Shown in pieces: positions 16,724 through 25,918 of a DNA stretch of 64,000 nt. Under the pieces are notes generated by a model. It saw only the letters and a list, made by a program, of their open reading frames with translations, ran no database searches and was not told the DNA's origin. The DNA comes from JBQTGK01 sp052400665. Lineage in GTDB: Bacteria > Bacteroidota > Bacteroidia > Bacteroidales > Marinifilaceae. The stretch lies in assembly GCA_052400665.1 (NCBI GenBank), contig JBQTGK010000005.1; one strand, written 5' to 3'. The position numbers were made by a program, and so were the translations under genes. Position 1 is the stretch's first letter. Each line of letters begins with the position of its first letter.

Positions 16724-17950
16724 ATGGGCATTTTAAGGTTTTCAAGTAAAAAAATATTATTCTATCTGTCGGTTCTACTGATATTTGTATCGGTAGAGGC
16801 TTTCTCGCAAACCAAGGTGTCAAGCCTAAAACAACGCAAGCAGCAAAACGAAAAAGACATTGCCTATACCAGTACCCTGCTAAAAAATACAGTAAAAAAT
16901 AAAGAGGTTAGTATGGGGCGATTAAATATTTTGAATCGACGAATTAACGCTCGACAAGCTCTTATTAAATCTATCGAGAATGAGATTTCATATATTGGCA
17001 CGCAAATAACAAAAATTAATAAGGAAGTAAAAAAGTTAGAGGATGAGTTAACGAAGCTTAAGCAACAATATGCTAAGGTTATTGTTTATGCTCACAAGCA
17101 AAAAAATTCGTATGAAAAGCTACTCTTTCTTTTGTCATCAAAAGATTTTAATCAGGCCTATAAACGATATAAATACCTGCAGCAATTTTCTGAATATAGC
17201 AGAAAGCAAGGAAAAACCATTGGCGAAAAACGAACTGATTTAAACGAAAAAGCACTGGAACTAAACAAAGTTAAGGCTGAAAAAGTAAATCTGCTAAGCG
17301 AAAAAACCAGTGAAAGTGTAAAATTGTCCTCAGAGAAAAGTCAGCAATCGGCTCTGCTCGCTAAACTTAAGAAAAAAGAACGACAGTTAAGGGAAGATCT
17401 GCGGAAACAAAAAAGGTATGCACAGAAGCTGGAAAAAGAGATTCAAAAAATAATTGCAAAACAGGCTAAATTAGCTTCTAAATCGAAAGGTGGAAGTGGA
17501 AAATACGGATTGACTCCTGAGGAAAAAGTGCTTTCTGAAACATTTGGCAATAATAAAGGAAAACTACCATGGCCTACAAAAACTGGTTTTATATCAGAGA
17601 AATTTGGTGAGCATGCACATGCGGTGCTTAAGCATGTAAGAGTGCGTAACGATGGTGTTAATATCACTACCGATGTAAATTCCGACTGCCGTTCTATTTT
17701 TAAAGGTGAAGTCACTCATATTTTATCCATGCCCGGACTTAATAATGTTATTATTATTCGCCACGGAGAGTATTTTTCAGTTTACTCTAATTTAGCTACT
17801 GTTAGTGTTAAAAAAGGTGATGTTGTTTCTTCGAAAGAAAAAATAGGTACGGTTTACACCGATAAATCTAAAAACCAGACAGTACTTAAATTTCAACTTT
17901 GGAAAGGCAGTACAAAGCTTAATCCTGCACTTTGGTTGTATCGAAACTAA
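16724..17950 (+). CDS. EnvC-like murein hydrolase activator with degenerate LytM domain (408 aa)
   Basis: Periplasmic protein of the EnvC type, which activates amidases that split septal peptidoglycan rather than cutting it itself. A signal peptide ends at VEAFSQ (about 29); residues about 30-250 are long charged coiled coil; residues about 290-408 are a peptidase M23 fold. The M23 metal ligands are not conserved: the usual H..(G)(V/I)D site reads NDGVNI and the late HLHFE-like strand reads LKFQLW, though IRHG and the domain outline remain. That is the expected state for an activator. It follows the DUF4292 gene after 8 bp. Confidence 0.87.
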   Translation: MGILRFSSKKILFYLSVLLIFVSVEAFSQTKVSSLKQRKQQNEKDIAYTSTLLKNTVKNKEVSMGRLNILNRRINARQALIKSIENEISYIGTQITKINKEVKKLEDELTKLKQQYAKVIVYAHKQKNSYEKLLFLLSSKDFNQAYKRYKYLQQFSEYSRKQGKTIGEKRTDLNEKALELNKVKAEKVNLLSEKTSESVKLSSEKSQQSALLAKLKKKERQLREDLRKQKRYAQKLEKEIQKIIAKQAKLASKSKGGSGKYGLTPEEKVLSETFGNNKGKLPWPTKTGFISEKFGEHAHAVLKHVRVRNDGVNITTDVNSDCRSIFKGEVTHILSMPGLNNVIIIRHGEYFSVYSNLATVSVKKGDVVSSKEKIGTVYTDKSKNQTVLKFQLWKGSTKLNPALWLYRN

Positions 17951-17972
17951 TCATTTGTCGTAATAAGATAGC

Positions 17973-20900
17973 ATGGAGAATAATCGAGATATTTTTATTG
18001 CGAAACTAGATCGCTTTATAAGAAAATACTATCAAAATCAGCTTTTGAGAGGTGTTCTTCTTAGTCTTGTGTTGTTTCTTACCTACTTTTTATTTGTCAG
18101 TTTCTCGGAGTATTATCTTTATTTATCGGTAGCTGCCCGAACCATTTTATTTATTGTATCGCTGCTATTTTTTGCTTTGGTAGTTTTCTTTTTAATTCTT
18201 AATCCGATTATTGGTTTATCGAGAATAGGAAAGAAAATTACATATCGACAAGCCATTGCTATTATTAGCAAGCATTTTCCACATTTGCAGGATCGATTAT
18301 TAAATACCCTGGAATTAACAGAACTTTCTAATAAATCCGAACTAGAGGACAACTCACTCTTACTGGCAAGTATTAACCAGAGAATCGAGTCGGTTCGTTT
18401 GCTTCAATTTCGAAAAGCAATTTCCTTTAAAGACAGCTTACTCTATTTAAAATATCTTATTGCTGTTCTTTTTGTTATTGGATCTGTTTATTTTCTGATT
18501 CCTGATTTGTATTCTGATAGTACCGATCGACTGGTGCATTTTAACAAGAAATACCTTCCCCCAGCCGATTTTTATTTTGTTTTGGATTCATTACCTGCAG
18601 GAATTGAAAAAGGCTCCGATTTCACATTAAAAGTGCAAACAAAAGGAAAGTATGCTCCCAAAGAAGTGAATGTTCTTTTTGGGAATGCTAAGTTTTTAAT
18701 GAAAAAAGAATCGGACGGAAGTTTTACTTATTTGTTTCGAAATGTAAATACAGATATACGTTTTTTTCTGGAATCAGATAAAGTTAGTTCCGAAATTTAT
18801 CAAATTAAAGTTTTATCTAAACCAGGAGTTCGAAATATGTCTCTTTCGATTATTTCGCCGGCCTATACAAAACAAGAAAAAAGGGTAGAAAATAATCTTG
18901 GGGATATCAGTGTATCAGAAGGTTCTGTTGTTTCCTGGATTGTGAAAACCGAGTTCGCAAGTGCAGGAGAATTGGTTTTTTCTGATTCGGTGACTAGTGG
19001 TACGCAAATATCAGATTCAAATAGCCTTAAATTTTCCAGAAAAGTTCATAAAAAATTATCGTACCAGATATTTTTAGAAAATAATGAATTTCCGCGCAAT
19101 TTATTTGCTCAATACAATATTGATGTGATTCCTGATTTGTATCCACAAATTAATGTGAGTGCAATTCAAGATTCATTACTAAACTCTGCTTATTATTTTA
19201 GAGGAATAATTAAAGACGATTACGGATTTTCAAAATTGAGATTTGTTTATGAAAGTGAAAATTATCCTTCAGTATATATTCCAATTTCTATTCAGAAGAA
19301 TTTGAGTTCTCAGGAATTTTATTTTGCATTCGACTTTTCGACTGTCGATTTTACCGAGGGCAGTAATGTAAAATACCATTTCGAAATTTTTGATAACGAT
19401 AAAATAAACGGAGCTAAAAAATCAAATTCTCAGCAATTCAATTATTATATTCCCGATTCAAAACAATTGTACGATTTAAATACGACTGTTCAGGATAGTA
19501 TAAGTAATCAAATTGAAAAAGGGATAGACCTTAGTCAATCTATCCAAAAAGACATTTTACGACTACAAAAAAATGCAGTAGATGCTTCGGCAGATAAATG
19601 GCAACAAAAACAATTAATGCAGCAAATCTCTTCCAAGAAAAATCAGCTTGACGATTTATTGAAAAATATTGCAAAAGAGAATCAGCGCAAAAATAATCTC
19701 ATGAATAGTACAGGATTGGAAGATCCTGCCATGCTTGAAAAACAAAAGCAAATAGAAGATCTGCTAAAAAAAGTAATGGATCCTGAACTTGAAAAACTCT
19801 TCGAAGAATTTAATAAATTGGCTGAGGATTTAAAATCGGAGGATTTGAATAAACTTGGAAATCAATTAAAAATGTCGGTTAATGATTTTCAAAAACAGTT
19901 AGATAGAAATCTACAATTGCTCGAGAGATACGAAATTGAGCTTCGTACAAAACAACTTTCAGATAGAATTGAAAAGCTGGCTTCCGAACAGGATATGGCC
20001 GCGAATAAATATAAAAAAGATGAAGAATCTTTAAAGTCTAAACAAGAATCAGGAAAAGAGAAGTGGCAGGATATCGAAGAAGATTTAGAACAATTATTCG
20101 ATAAGAATTCTGAAATTCAAAAGCCTTATGATTTTGATAATACCGATGACCTCAGACAGGAGATAGGCGATATGATTGATAATTCTGGCAATCATTTGGA
20201 GAATGGAAAATCCGGTAAAGCAGCTAAAAATATGAAGGAAACTTCCAAAAAACAGCGCAATTTAGCCCAAAAGCTCTCGGATAATATTGCACAAAGCAGT
20301 TCTGCCCAAATGAGTACCAATATCGATCATCTTATTCGCCTTATGAATAATTTAATCGAATTTTCCTTTCAGCAGGAAAATGTTTTAAATCAGTTACGGT
20401 TAACTAACTATAGAAATCCATTGTATGTTAAAGTAATAGAACAACAGGGTGAGCTTAAAGAGGAATATGCTTTAATTCAGGACTCTTTATTTGCATTATC
20501 TGCTCAATCGCCGCAGGTAGCAACATTAATTGGGAATAAAATATTCGAAATAGAAACTGAGTTGGATAAGGTGATTAACGAAGCAAATGAAAGAAGAAGA
20601 TTTCAGGCCAATACAGCACAGCAGAAAGTATTAAGCGAGACAAATGAGCTAAGTGTATTCCTTTCGGAGGCATTAAAGCAATTAATGGAGCAGATGGCCA
20701 ATGCAATGCCCGGAGATCAGCTCGGAGATAAAAAAGGTAGTAAATCTTCTTTTCCTGGACTAAAAGATGGTCAAAAATCCTTAAAAAAGATGATGGAAGA
20801 ATTAATTTCTGACATGAAAGAGGGGAAGACAAAACCAGGAACAAAACAGAAGCTTGGTGAGTTCCTTCAAAAGCAGGAGATGTATAGACATAACTTAAGC

Positions 20901-21266
20901 GAAATGTTAAAAAATGGAGGTTTAGGTAACGAAAGTGAAAAAATATTACGTGAAGTAATGAAAATGATTGATAAAATTGAAACCGACGTATCTAATTTTT
21001 CAATAAATTCGTCTATTACTTTTCGGCAGAATAGAATTTTAACAAGATTGCTGGAAGCTGAGAAAGCTCATAGGGAAAAAGATTTTGATAAGAAACGTGA
21101 AAGTAAATCAGGAAAATTATTGAAATTGAGTAACCTTAAAGAGATATTTGAGTATAAAAGAGTACGAACAGATTATGATGGAGTATTTTATGACTCAAAT
21201 GTAAAAATGTTCGAATATTATAATAAGCTGTACCTGGATTATATGATAAAATTAAATGATGACTAA
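17973..21266 (+). CDS. DUF4175-family membrane protein (1097 aa)
   Basis: Very long envelope protein. Two membrane helices lie near 24-45 and 54-76 and another near 148-166; then comes a large extracytoplasmic region with beta-rich modules (about 190-490) and a long charged, Lys/Glu/Gln-rich helical half (about 500-1080). The layout and start match DUF4175 proteins of Bacteroidota, which have no settled function. It begins 22 bp after the EnvC-like gene, and its stop overlaps the start of the small ATPase gene, so the transcript probably continues. A mechanical or scaffold role in the envelope is a guess. Confidence 0.8.
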   Translation: MENNRDIFIAKLDRFIRKYYQNQLLRGVLLSLVLFLTYFLFVSFSEYYLYLSVAARTILFIVSLLFFALVVFFLILNPIIGLSRIGKKITYRQAIAIISKHFPHLQDRLLNTLELTELSNKSELEDNSLLLASINQRIESVRLLQFRKAISFKDSLLYLKYLIAVLFVIGSVYFLIPDLYSDSTDRLVHFNKKYLPPADFYFVLDSLPAGIEKGSDFTLKVQTKGKYAPKEVNVLFGNAKFLMKKESDGSFTYLFRNVNTDIRFFLESDKVSSEIYQIKVLSKPGVRNMSLSIISPAYTKQEKRVENNLGDISVSEGSVVSWIVKTEFASAGELVFSDSVTSGTQISDSNSLKFSRKVHKKLSYQIFLENNEFPRNLFAQYNIDVIPDLYPQINVSAIQDSLLNSAYYFRGIIKDDYGFSKLRFVYESENYPSVYIPISIQKNLSSQEFYFAFDFSTVDFTEGSNVKYHFEIFDNDKINGAKKSNSQQFNYYIPDSKQLYDLNTTVQDSISNQIEKGIDLSQSIQKDILRLQKNAVDASADKWQQKQLMQQISSKKNQLDDLLKNIAKENQRKNNLMNSTGLEDPAMLEKQKQIEDLLKKVMDPELEKLFEEFNKLAEDLKSEDLNKLGNQLKMSVNDFQKQLDRNLQLLERYEIELRTKQLSDRIEKLASEQDMAANKYKKDEESLKSKQESGKEKWQDIEEDLEQLFDKNSEIQKPYDFDNTDDLRQEIGDMIDNSGNHLENGKSGKAAKNMKETSKKQRNLAQKLSDNIAQSSSAQMSTNIDHLIRLMNNLIEFSFQQENVLNQLRLTNYRNPLYVKVIEQQGELKEEYALIQDSLFALSAQSPQVATLIGNKIFEIETELDKVINEANERRRFQANTAQQKVLSETNELSVFLSEALKQLMEQMANAMPGDQLGDKKGSKSSFPGLKDGQKSLKKMMEELISDMKEGKTKPGTKQKLGEFLQKQEMYRHNLSEMLKNGGLGNESEKILREVMKMIDKIETDVSNFSINSSITFRQNRILTRLLEAEKAHREKDFDKKRESKSGKLLKLSNLKEIFEYKRVRTDYDGVFYDSNVKMFEYYNKLYLDYMIKLNDD

Positions 21267-21666
21267 ATCTACAAACTTATTGGTGTTTCCATCCGAACTA
21301 GAAAATATTAGTAGGGTTGAGAAATTAATAGACGATATTACCTGTTCCCATAATATTAGCTCAGAAGTTTACGGTAAAATTTCTGTTGCTATCATAGAAG
21401 CAGTAAATAATGCTATCTTGCACGGAAATCGATTAGATGTATCAAAACAAGTAAAAGTAGAATATAATATAGACGAGGAGGCAATTCAATTTATTATTGA
21501 AGATGAAGGTACTGGATTTGATTTTGCTAATATTCCAGATCCTACATTGCCTGAAAATTTAGAAAAAACACATGGCCGTGGAATTTTCTTAATGAATCAT
21601 CTTGCAGATGATATTGAGTTTAACGAAAACGGCACTTTAGTAGAAATGATATTTAGATTTGGATAA
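21256..21666 (+). CDS. Anti-sigma-type serine kinase / GHKL ATPase (136 aa)
   Basis: A stand-alone histidine-kinase-like ATPase domain of the SpoIIAB/RsbW class. The N box is AIIEAVNNAILHGN (about 48-61), G1 is EDEGTGFDF (about 79-87) and G2 is THGRGIFLMNHLADD (about 103-117). Such proteins bind sigma factors or anti-anti-sigma proteins and phosphorylate the latter on Ser. No anti-anti-sigma gene is nearby. The gene overlaps the DUF4175 gene by 11 bp and its stop abuts ybeY, so it is in an operon with both. Confidence 0.85.
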   Translation: MMTKSTNLLVFPSELENISRVEKLIDDITCSHNISSEVYGKISVAIIEAVNNAILHGNRLDVSKQVKVEYNIDEEAIQFIIEDEGTGFDFANIPDPTLPENLEKTHGRGIFLMNHLADDIEFNENGTLVEMIFRFG

Positions 21667-22092
21667 ATGTTGATAACTTATAATTCGTGCGAAGCTGAAA
21701 TTCCCGCGATTGATCAAAAGCGTATTAGCGATTGGGTCAATCGCGTTGTCGTTAATAATGGAGGAGAAGTAGGAGAAATTAATTACTATTTTTGTTCCGA
21801 CGATTACTTACTGAAAATGAATCGTGAACACCTTAATCACGACTATTTTACCGATATCATAACCTTTGATTATACCGTTGCTAATATTATTTCCGGCGAT
21901 CTTTTTATTAGTATAGATACCGTTAGAGATAATGCAGAAGAATATAAATGCACTTTTTTTGATGAACTTCATCGTGTAATTATTCATGGAATCCTACATC
22001 TGTTGGAAATTGATGATAAAACAGATGAAGATCAGAAGATAATGACACAAAAGGAAGACGAATCATTAGCATTACTTTCCGAGATTGATTAA
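21667..22092 (+). CDS. ybeY: Endoribonuclease YbeY, rRNA maturation factor
   Basis: Metal-dependent enzyme needed for maturation of the 16S rRNA 3' end and ribosome quality control. The signature HGILHLLEIDD lies near residues 108-118: the first two His ligands are kept and the third position is Asp in place of the more common His, as I recall also from other Bacteroidota members. The family segment YFTDIITFDYT (about 56-66) is present. It begins directly after the anti-sigma-type gene. Length, 141 aa, is normal. Confidence 0.92.
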   Translation: MLITYNSCEAEIPAIDQKRISDWVNRVVVNNGGEVGEINYYFCSDDYLLKMNREHLNHDYFTDIITFDYTVANIISGDLFISIDTVRDNAEEYKCTFFDELHRVIIHGILHLLEIDDKTDEDQKIMTQKEDESLALLSEID

Positions 22093-22193
22093 ATTTGTGA
22101 AATTTTTTAGGTTATTTGACTGAATACCAAATAATTAGACTTTGCAATATTAGGTCTAGCGTATTGTTATACAGCATATTAGACTAAAATATT

Positions 22194-22201
22194 TATCTTT
22201 G
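22194..22201 (+). promoter_or_regulatory. -7 promoter box (TATCTTTG) of mnmG
   Basis: TATCTTTG matches TAnnTTTG and lies 41 bp before the start codon. A TTG at 22164-22166 is 27 bp upstream, slightly farther than usual, so the -33 element is uncertain. Confidence 0.5.
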
Positions 22202-22242
22202 TGTATAAATAAGGAAAAAAGAATACAAATATCTTATATAGT

Positions 22243-24120
22243 ATGTTGCCTAAATATGATGTAATAGTAGTAGGAGCCGGACATGCAGGATGCGAAGCAG
22301 CAACAGCTGCAGCAAATCTTGGATCATCTGTTTTATTAATTACAATGGACATGAACAAAATTGCTCAAATGTCATGTAATCCGGCCATTGGAGGAATTGC
22401 AAAGGGGCAAATCGTGCGCGAAATTGATGCTTTAGGCGGTTTTACAGGTATTGTAACCGATCGTTCTTCTATTCAGTTTAGAATGTTAAATCGTTCGAAA
22501 GGACCAGCAATGTGGAGTCCTCGTGCACAGTGCGATAGAATGATTTTTTCGGCAGAATGGCGAAAAATTGTTGAAAATACTGATAATCTCGACATGTGGC
22601 AGGATGCTGTTGTTGGGATAATAGTAAAAGATGGAAAAGTAGAAGGAGTAACCACGAAACTAGGCATTGATATTTTTGCCAAAACAGTTGTGTTAACCAA
22701 TGGAACTTTTCTTAATGGTTTAATGCATATAGGTAAAAATCAGGAAACTGGAGGCCGTTCGGCTGAACCAGCCTCTTTTGGTATCAGTGAGCAATTAAAA
22801 TCATTAGGTTTTGAAGTAGGTAGAATGAAAACAGGAACCCCAGCTCGTTTAGATGGAAGAAGCATTGACTTTTCTGTTATGAGAAAACAGGTGGGGGAAG
22901 ATAGTTTCTATAAATTCTCGTACTTAAATAACCATACCGATAAGACTCTTCGTCAGCGTCCATGTTATATTGTTTATACCAATCTCGAAGTACACGATAG
23001 TTTGCGCGAAGGTTTCGAAGATTCTCCAATGTATAATGGAACGATTCAAAGTACAGGTCCAAGATATTGTCCAAGTATTGAGTCAAAACTATCCACTTTT
23101 GCCGAAAAAAATGAGCATTTATTGTTTTTGGAGCCCGAAGGAGAAGATACTCATGAATATTATATAAACGGATTTTCATCTAGCTTACCATGGGATGTGC
23201 AGTTAAAAGCACTGAAAAAAGTTCCGGGATTAGAGAATGTAAAAATGTATCGTCCAGGTTATGCAATCGAGTATGACTATTTTGATCCAACAGGTTTGTA
23301 TCATACCTTGGAGACTAAATTGGTTTCAAACCTATATTTTGCTGGTCAAATTAACGGTACTACCGGATATGAAGAAGCAGGTGCACAGGGTATGATTGCA
23401 GGTATAAATGCAAGCTTAACGGTTCAGGGAAAACCTGAATTTACACTAAAAAGAGATGAAGCATATATTGGGGTTTTAATCGACGATTTGGTAACTAAAG
23501 GAGTTGATGAGCCTTATCGAATGTTTACTTCCAGAGCCGAATATCGAATTTTATTACGCCAGGACGACGCGGATGTTAGATTAACACCTAAGGCTTATGA
23601 GTTAGGTTTAGCCAGCAAAGAGAGATTGGATTTGCTAGAGGAGAAAATCATTTATAGAGATAAATTGTTTAACTTTTGTAAAGAATTTAGCTGTAAACCA
23701 AAATTTCTTAACCCTGTTCTGGAAAGATTAGGCACATCACCTTTAAAGCAAGGAGTAAAATTATATGATATAATATTACGACCACAGGTCGGGATTCACG
23801 ATTTAATAGAAGACGTAAGTCCTCTTAAAAGTGTGATAGAAGAAATTCCAAATAGAAGGGAAGAGATCATTGAAGCAGCTGAGGTACTAATAAAGTATAG
23901 TGGCTATATTGATCGTGAAAAATTGATCGCTGACAAGCTAACTCGCTTGGAAAATATTAATATAAAAGGTAGATTTGAATATAGCAGTTTACAGTCTATT
24001 TCAACTGAGGCAAGGCAAAAGTTAGATAAAATTCAACCTCAAACTATTGGGCAGGCATCACGAATATCTGGTGTTTCCCCTAGCGATATAAACGTTCTTT
24101 TGGTCCTTATGGGACGATAG
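22243..24120 (+). CDS. mnmG: tRNA uridine-5-carboxymethylaminomethyl modification enzyme MnmG (GidA)
   Basis: FAD-binding partner of MnmE; together they add carboxymethylaminomethyl to the wobble uridine of several tRNAs. The N-terminus has the dinucleotide-binding GAGHAGCEAATAAANLG and the family signature CNPAIGGIAKGQIVREIDALGG (residues about 46-67); the motif TGGRSAEPASFGISE follows near 168 and GTTGYEEAGAQGMIAGINA near 371. The C-terminal helical domain is complete; 625 aa is normal. mnmE is not in this window. The stop codon abuts a parS palindrome, and mnmG often lies near the replication origin. Confidence 0.97.
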   Translation: MLPKYDVIVVGAGHAGCEAATAAANLGSSVLLITMDMNKIAQMSCNPAIGGIAKGQIVREIDALGGFTGIVTDRSSIQFRMLNRSKGPAMWSPRAQCDRMIFSAEWRKIVENTDNLDMWQDAVVGIIVKDGKVEGVTTKLGIDIFAKTVVLTNGTFLNGLMHIGKNQETGGRSAEPASFGISEQLKSLGFEVGRMKTGTPARLDGRSIDFSVMRKQVGEDSFYKFSYLNNHTDKTLRQRPCYIVYTNLEVHDSLREGFEDSPMYNGTIQSTGPRYCPSIESKLSTFAEKNEHLLFLEPEGEDTHEYYINGFSSSLPWDVQLKALKKVPGLENVKMYRPGYAIEYDYFDPTGLYHTLETKLVSNLYFAGQINGTTGYEEAGAQGMIAGINASLTVQGKPEFTLKRDEAYIGVLIDDLVTKGVDEPYRMFTSRAEYRILLRQDDADVRLTPKAYELGLASKERLDLLEEKIIYRDKLFNFCKEFSCKPKFLNPVLERLGTSPLKQGVKLYDIILRPQVGIHDLIEDVSPLKSVIEEIPNRREEIIEAAEVLIKYSGYIDREKLIADKLTRLENINIKGRFEYSSLQSISTEARQKLDKIQPQTIGQASRISGVSPSDINVLLVLMGR

Positions 24121-24136
24121 TGTTCCACGTGGAACC
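24121..24136. other. parS-like centromere site (perfect 14-bp palindrome)
   Basis: TGTTCCACGTGGAACC contains the perfect palindrome GTTCCACGTGGAAC (24122-24135), centred on CACGTG. It matches the ParB-binding consensus TGTTnCACGTGnAACA. It starts at the base after the mnmG stop codon. A ParB–DNA complex here would load condensin and segregate the origin region; the site type is inferred from the motif. Confidence 0.75.
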
Positions 24137-24223
24137 AAGGAGTATTTTTAAATAGTTTACTCCTTAAAACGCCCGGAATTGCCTTTTCTTAAAAGAAAAT
24201 GTCGATTCCGGGCGTTTTTGAAA
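24137..24223 (+). terminator. Two hairpins; strong intrinsic terminator of mnmG
   Basis: AAGGAGTA (24137-24144) pairs with TACTCCTT (24158-24165). Directly after, AAAACGCCCGGAAT (24166-24179) pairs with ATTCCGGGCGTTTT (24205-24218), with an inner TTTTCTT/AAGAAAA stem and a final T-run. The second hairpin is a convincing terminator. Confidence 0.8.
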
Positions 24224-24251
24224 ACTATATTTTAAGAGTAAAAATAAAGGT

Positions 24252-25892
24252 ATGGAAAAGAGTTTCACAATATCAGGTAAGGTAGTAGATGTAATATCAA
24301 GAAGTATTACGAATGCAGAAATTGTAGTTAAAGATGGATTTATTAGTGCCATAAATCCTTGCGAACATGTAAAGGATTGCTATATTTTACCAGGCTTGGT
24401 CGACTCACATATGCACATCGAAAGTTCCTTATTAATTCCAAGTAGGTTTGCTGCAAGTGCAGTTCAGTATGGTACCATTGGCTTGGTAAGTGATCCCCAC
24501 GAAATAGCCAACGTATTGGGCGAGATTGGTGTTGATTTCATGATTAACGATGCTAAAAAAGTTCCCTTGGAAATAAGGTTCGGCGTTCCTTCTTGTGTGC
24601 CGGCAACTAAACATGAGACTTCAGGTTTTGTTTTAGATAGTAATATTGTAGAGAGTTTGCTTAAAAGGGAAGAAGTGGTTTGTCTTGCAGAGGTGATGGA
24701 TTTTGTTGGAGTGGTTAAGGGTGATTTGGAAGTGTTAAAAAAAATAGTTGCCTGTAAGAAACTAGGAAAAAAAATAGATGGACATGCACCTGGATTAAAA
24801 GGTGCAGATCTTAAAAAGTATGTGGCTGCTGGAATTTCGGCAGATCATGAATGTTCTACTTTAGAGGAAGCGCTTGAGAAAATCTCTTTAGGAATGATGA
24901 TACAAATTAGAGAGGGTAGTGCTGCAAAAGACTTCGAAGCTCTGTCTTCTCTTTTGAAAACTCATCCCGAAAAGGTAATGCTTTGCACAGATGATTTGCA
25001 TCCTGATGATATGGCAGAATATGGACATATTAATTCCTTAATTAAACGTGGTCTTAAGAAAGGATATGATTTATTTTCTCTGTTAAGAGCAGCCAGTTAT
25101 AACCCAATACAACATTACGGATTAGATCTGGGTTTGCTGCAGATCGGTGATTCGGCCGACTTTATTACAATAGATAATCCTAGCTCATTTTTGGTACAGG
25201 AAGTCTATAGAAAAGGGGAGTGTATTTATAAAGATGGAAAGGCAAGTTTTGAAGTAAACAATGAAATTTTATTGAATAATTTTAGCCGTAAACCTGTTAG
25301 TCTTGCTGATATTTGCGTAGCTCCACAAAAGGGAAAAATACATGTTATGGAGGCTTGTGATGGAGATTTAATTACCGATTCGATTTTGTATGAACCAAAA
25401 ATCGAAAATGATAATTTGGTTTCTGATACAGATCGGGACATTTTAAAAATGGTTGTCATGAGCCGTTATGACAATGGAAAACCAGCTGTAGGATTTGTAA
25501 AAGGATTTGGTTTTAAGAAAGGAGCAATTGCTGAAAGTATAGCTCATGATAGTCACAATGTAATTGCCATAGGCACTAGCGACAAAGAAATTATTCATGC
25601 CATTAATACATTAATTGATTTAAAAGGTGGAATTGTTGCAGTAAATAACGGTGGACATAGATCTGTAAAATTGGAAGTAGCCGGTTTGATGTCGAACAAA
25701 ACAGGGGAGGAATTACTTTCGGATTACAATAAACTAAGTAGTTTTACATCGGAATTAGGATCTGATTTTCAATCTCCATTCATGACTTTAGCTTTTATGT
25801 CACTATTAGTGATTCCAAAACTAAAATTATCTGATAAGGGTTTGTTTGATGTGAATAATTTTCGAGTTATAAATTTATTTGAAAACAAATAG
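24252..25892 (+). CDS. ade: Adenine deaminase
   Basis: Converts adenine to hypoxanthine and ammonia in purine salvage. It is an amidohydrolase-superfamily barrel with the metal-binding H.H motif in LVDSHMHIESS (about 49-58), a DGHAPGL segment near 177, ADHECST near 197 and CTDDLHPDDM near 252. The C-terminal part (about 380-546) contains the adenine-deaminase-specific domain with GHRSVKLEVAGLMSN. The length of 546 aa fits the AdeC family. It follows the terminator after mnmG by about 30 bp and is followed after 26 bp by uvrC, so the two could be cotranscribed. Confidence 0.94.
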   Translation: MEKSFTISGKVVDVISRSITNAEIVVKDGFISAINPCEHVKDCYILPGLVDSHMHIESSLLIPSRFAASAVQYGTIGLVSDPHEIANVLGEIGVDFMINDAKKVPLEIRFGVPSCVPATKHETSGFVLDSNIVESLLKREEVVCLAEVMDFVGVVKGDLEVLKKIVACKKLGKKIDGHAPGLKGADLKKYVAAGISADHECSTLEEALEKISLGMMIQIREGSAAKDFEALSSLLKTHPEKVMLCTDDLHPDDMAEYGHINSLIKRGLKKGYDLFSLLRAASYNPIQHYGLDLGLLQIGDSADFITIDNPSSFLVQEVYRKGECIYKDGKASFEVNNEILLNNFSRKPVSLADICVAPQKGKIHVMEACDGDLITDSILYEPKIENDNLVSDTDRDILKMVVMSRYDNGKPAVGFVKGFGFKKGAIAESIAHDSHNVIAIGTSDKEIIHAINTLIDLKGGIVAVNNGGHRSVKLEVAGLMSNKTGEELLSDYNKLSSFTSELGSDFQSPFMTLAFMSLLVIPKLKLSDKGLFDVNNFRVINLFENK

Positions 25893-25918
25893 ATTTACAT
25901 TTTTATACGTTTTAGATA

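Noticed and set aside
21667..22092. YbeY with a lost third metal ligand as an inactive enzyme
   Set aside because: As I recall, Asp in place of the third His is common in this phylum, so it is not evidence of inactivity.
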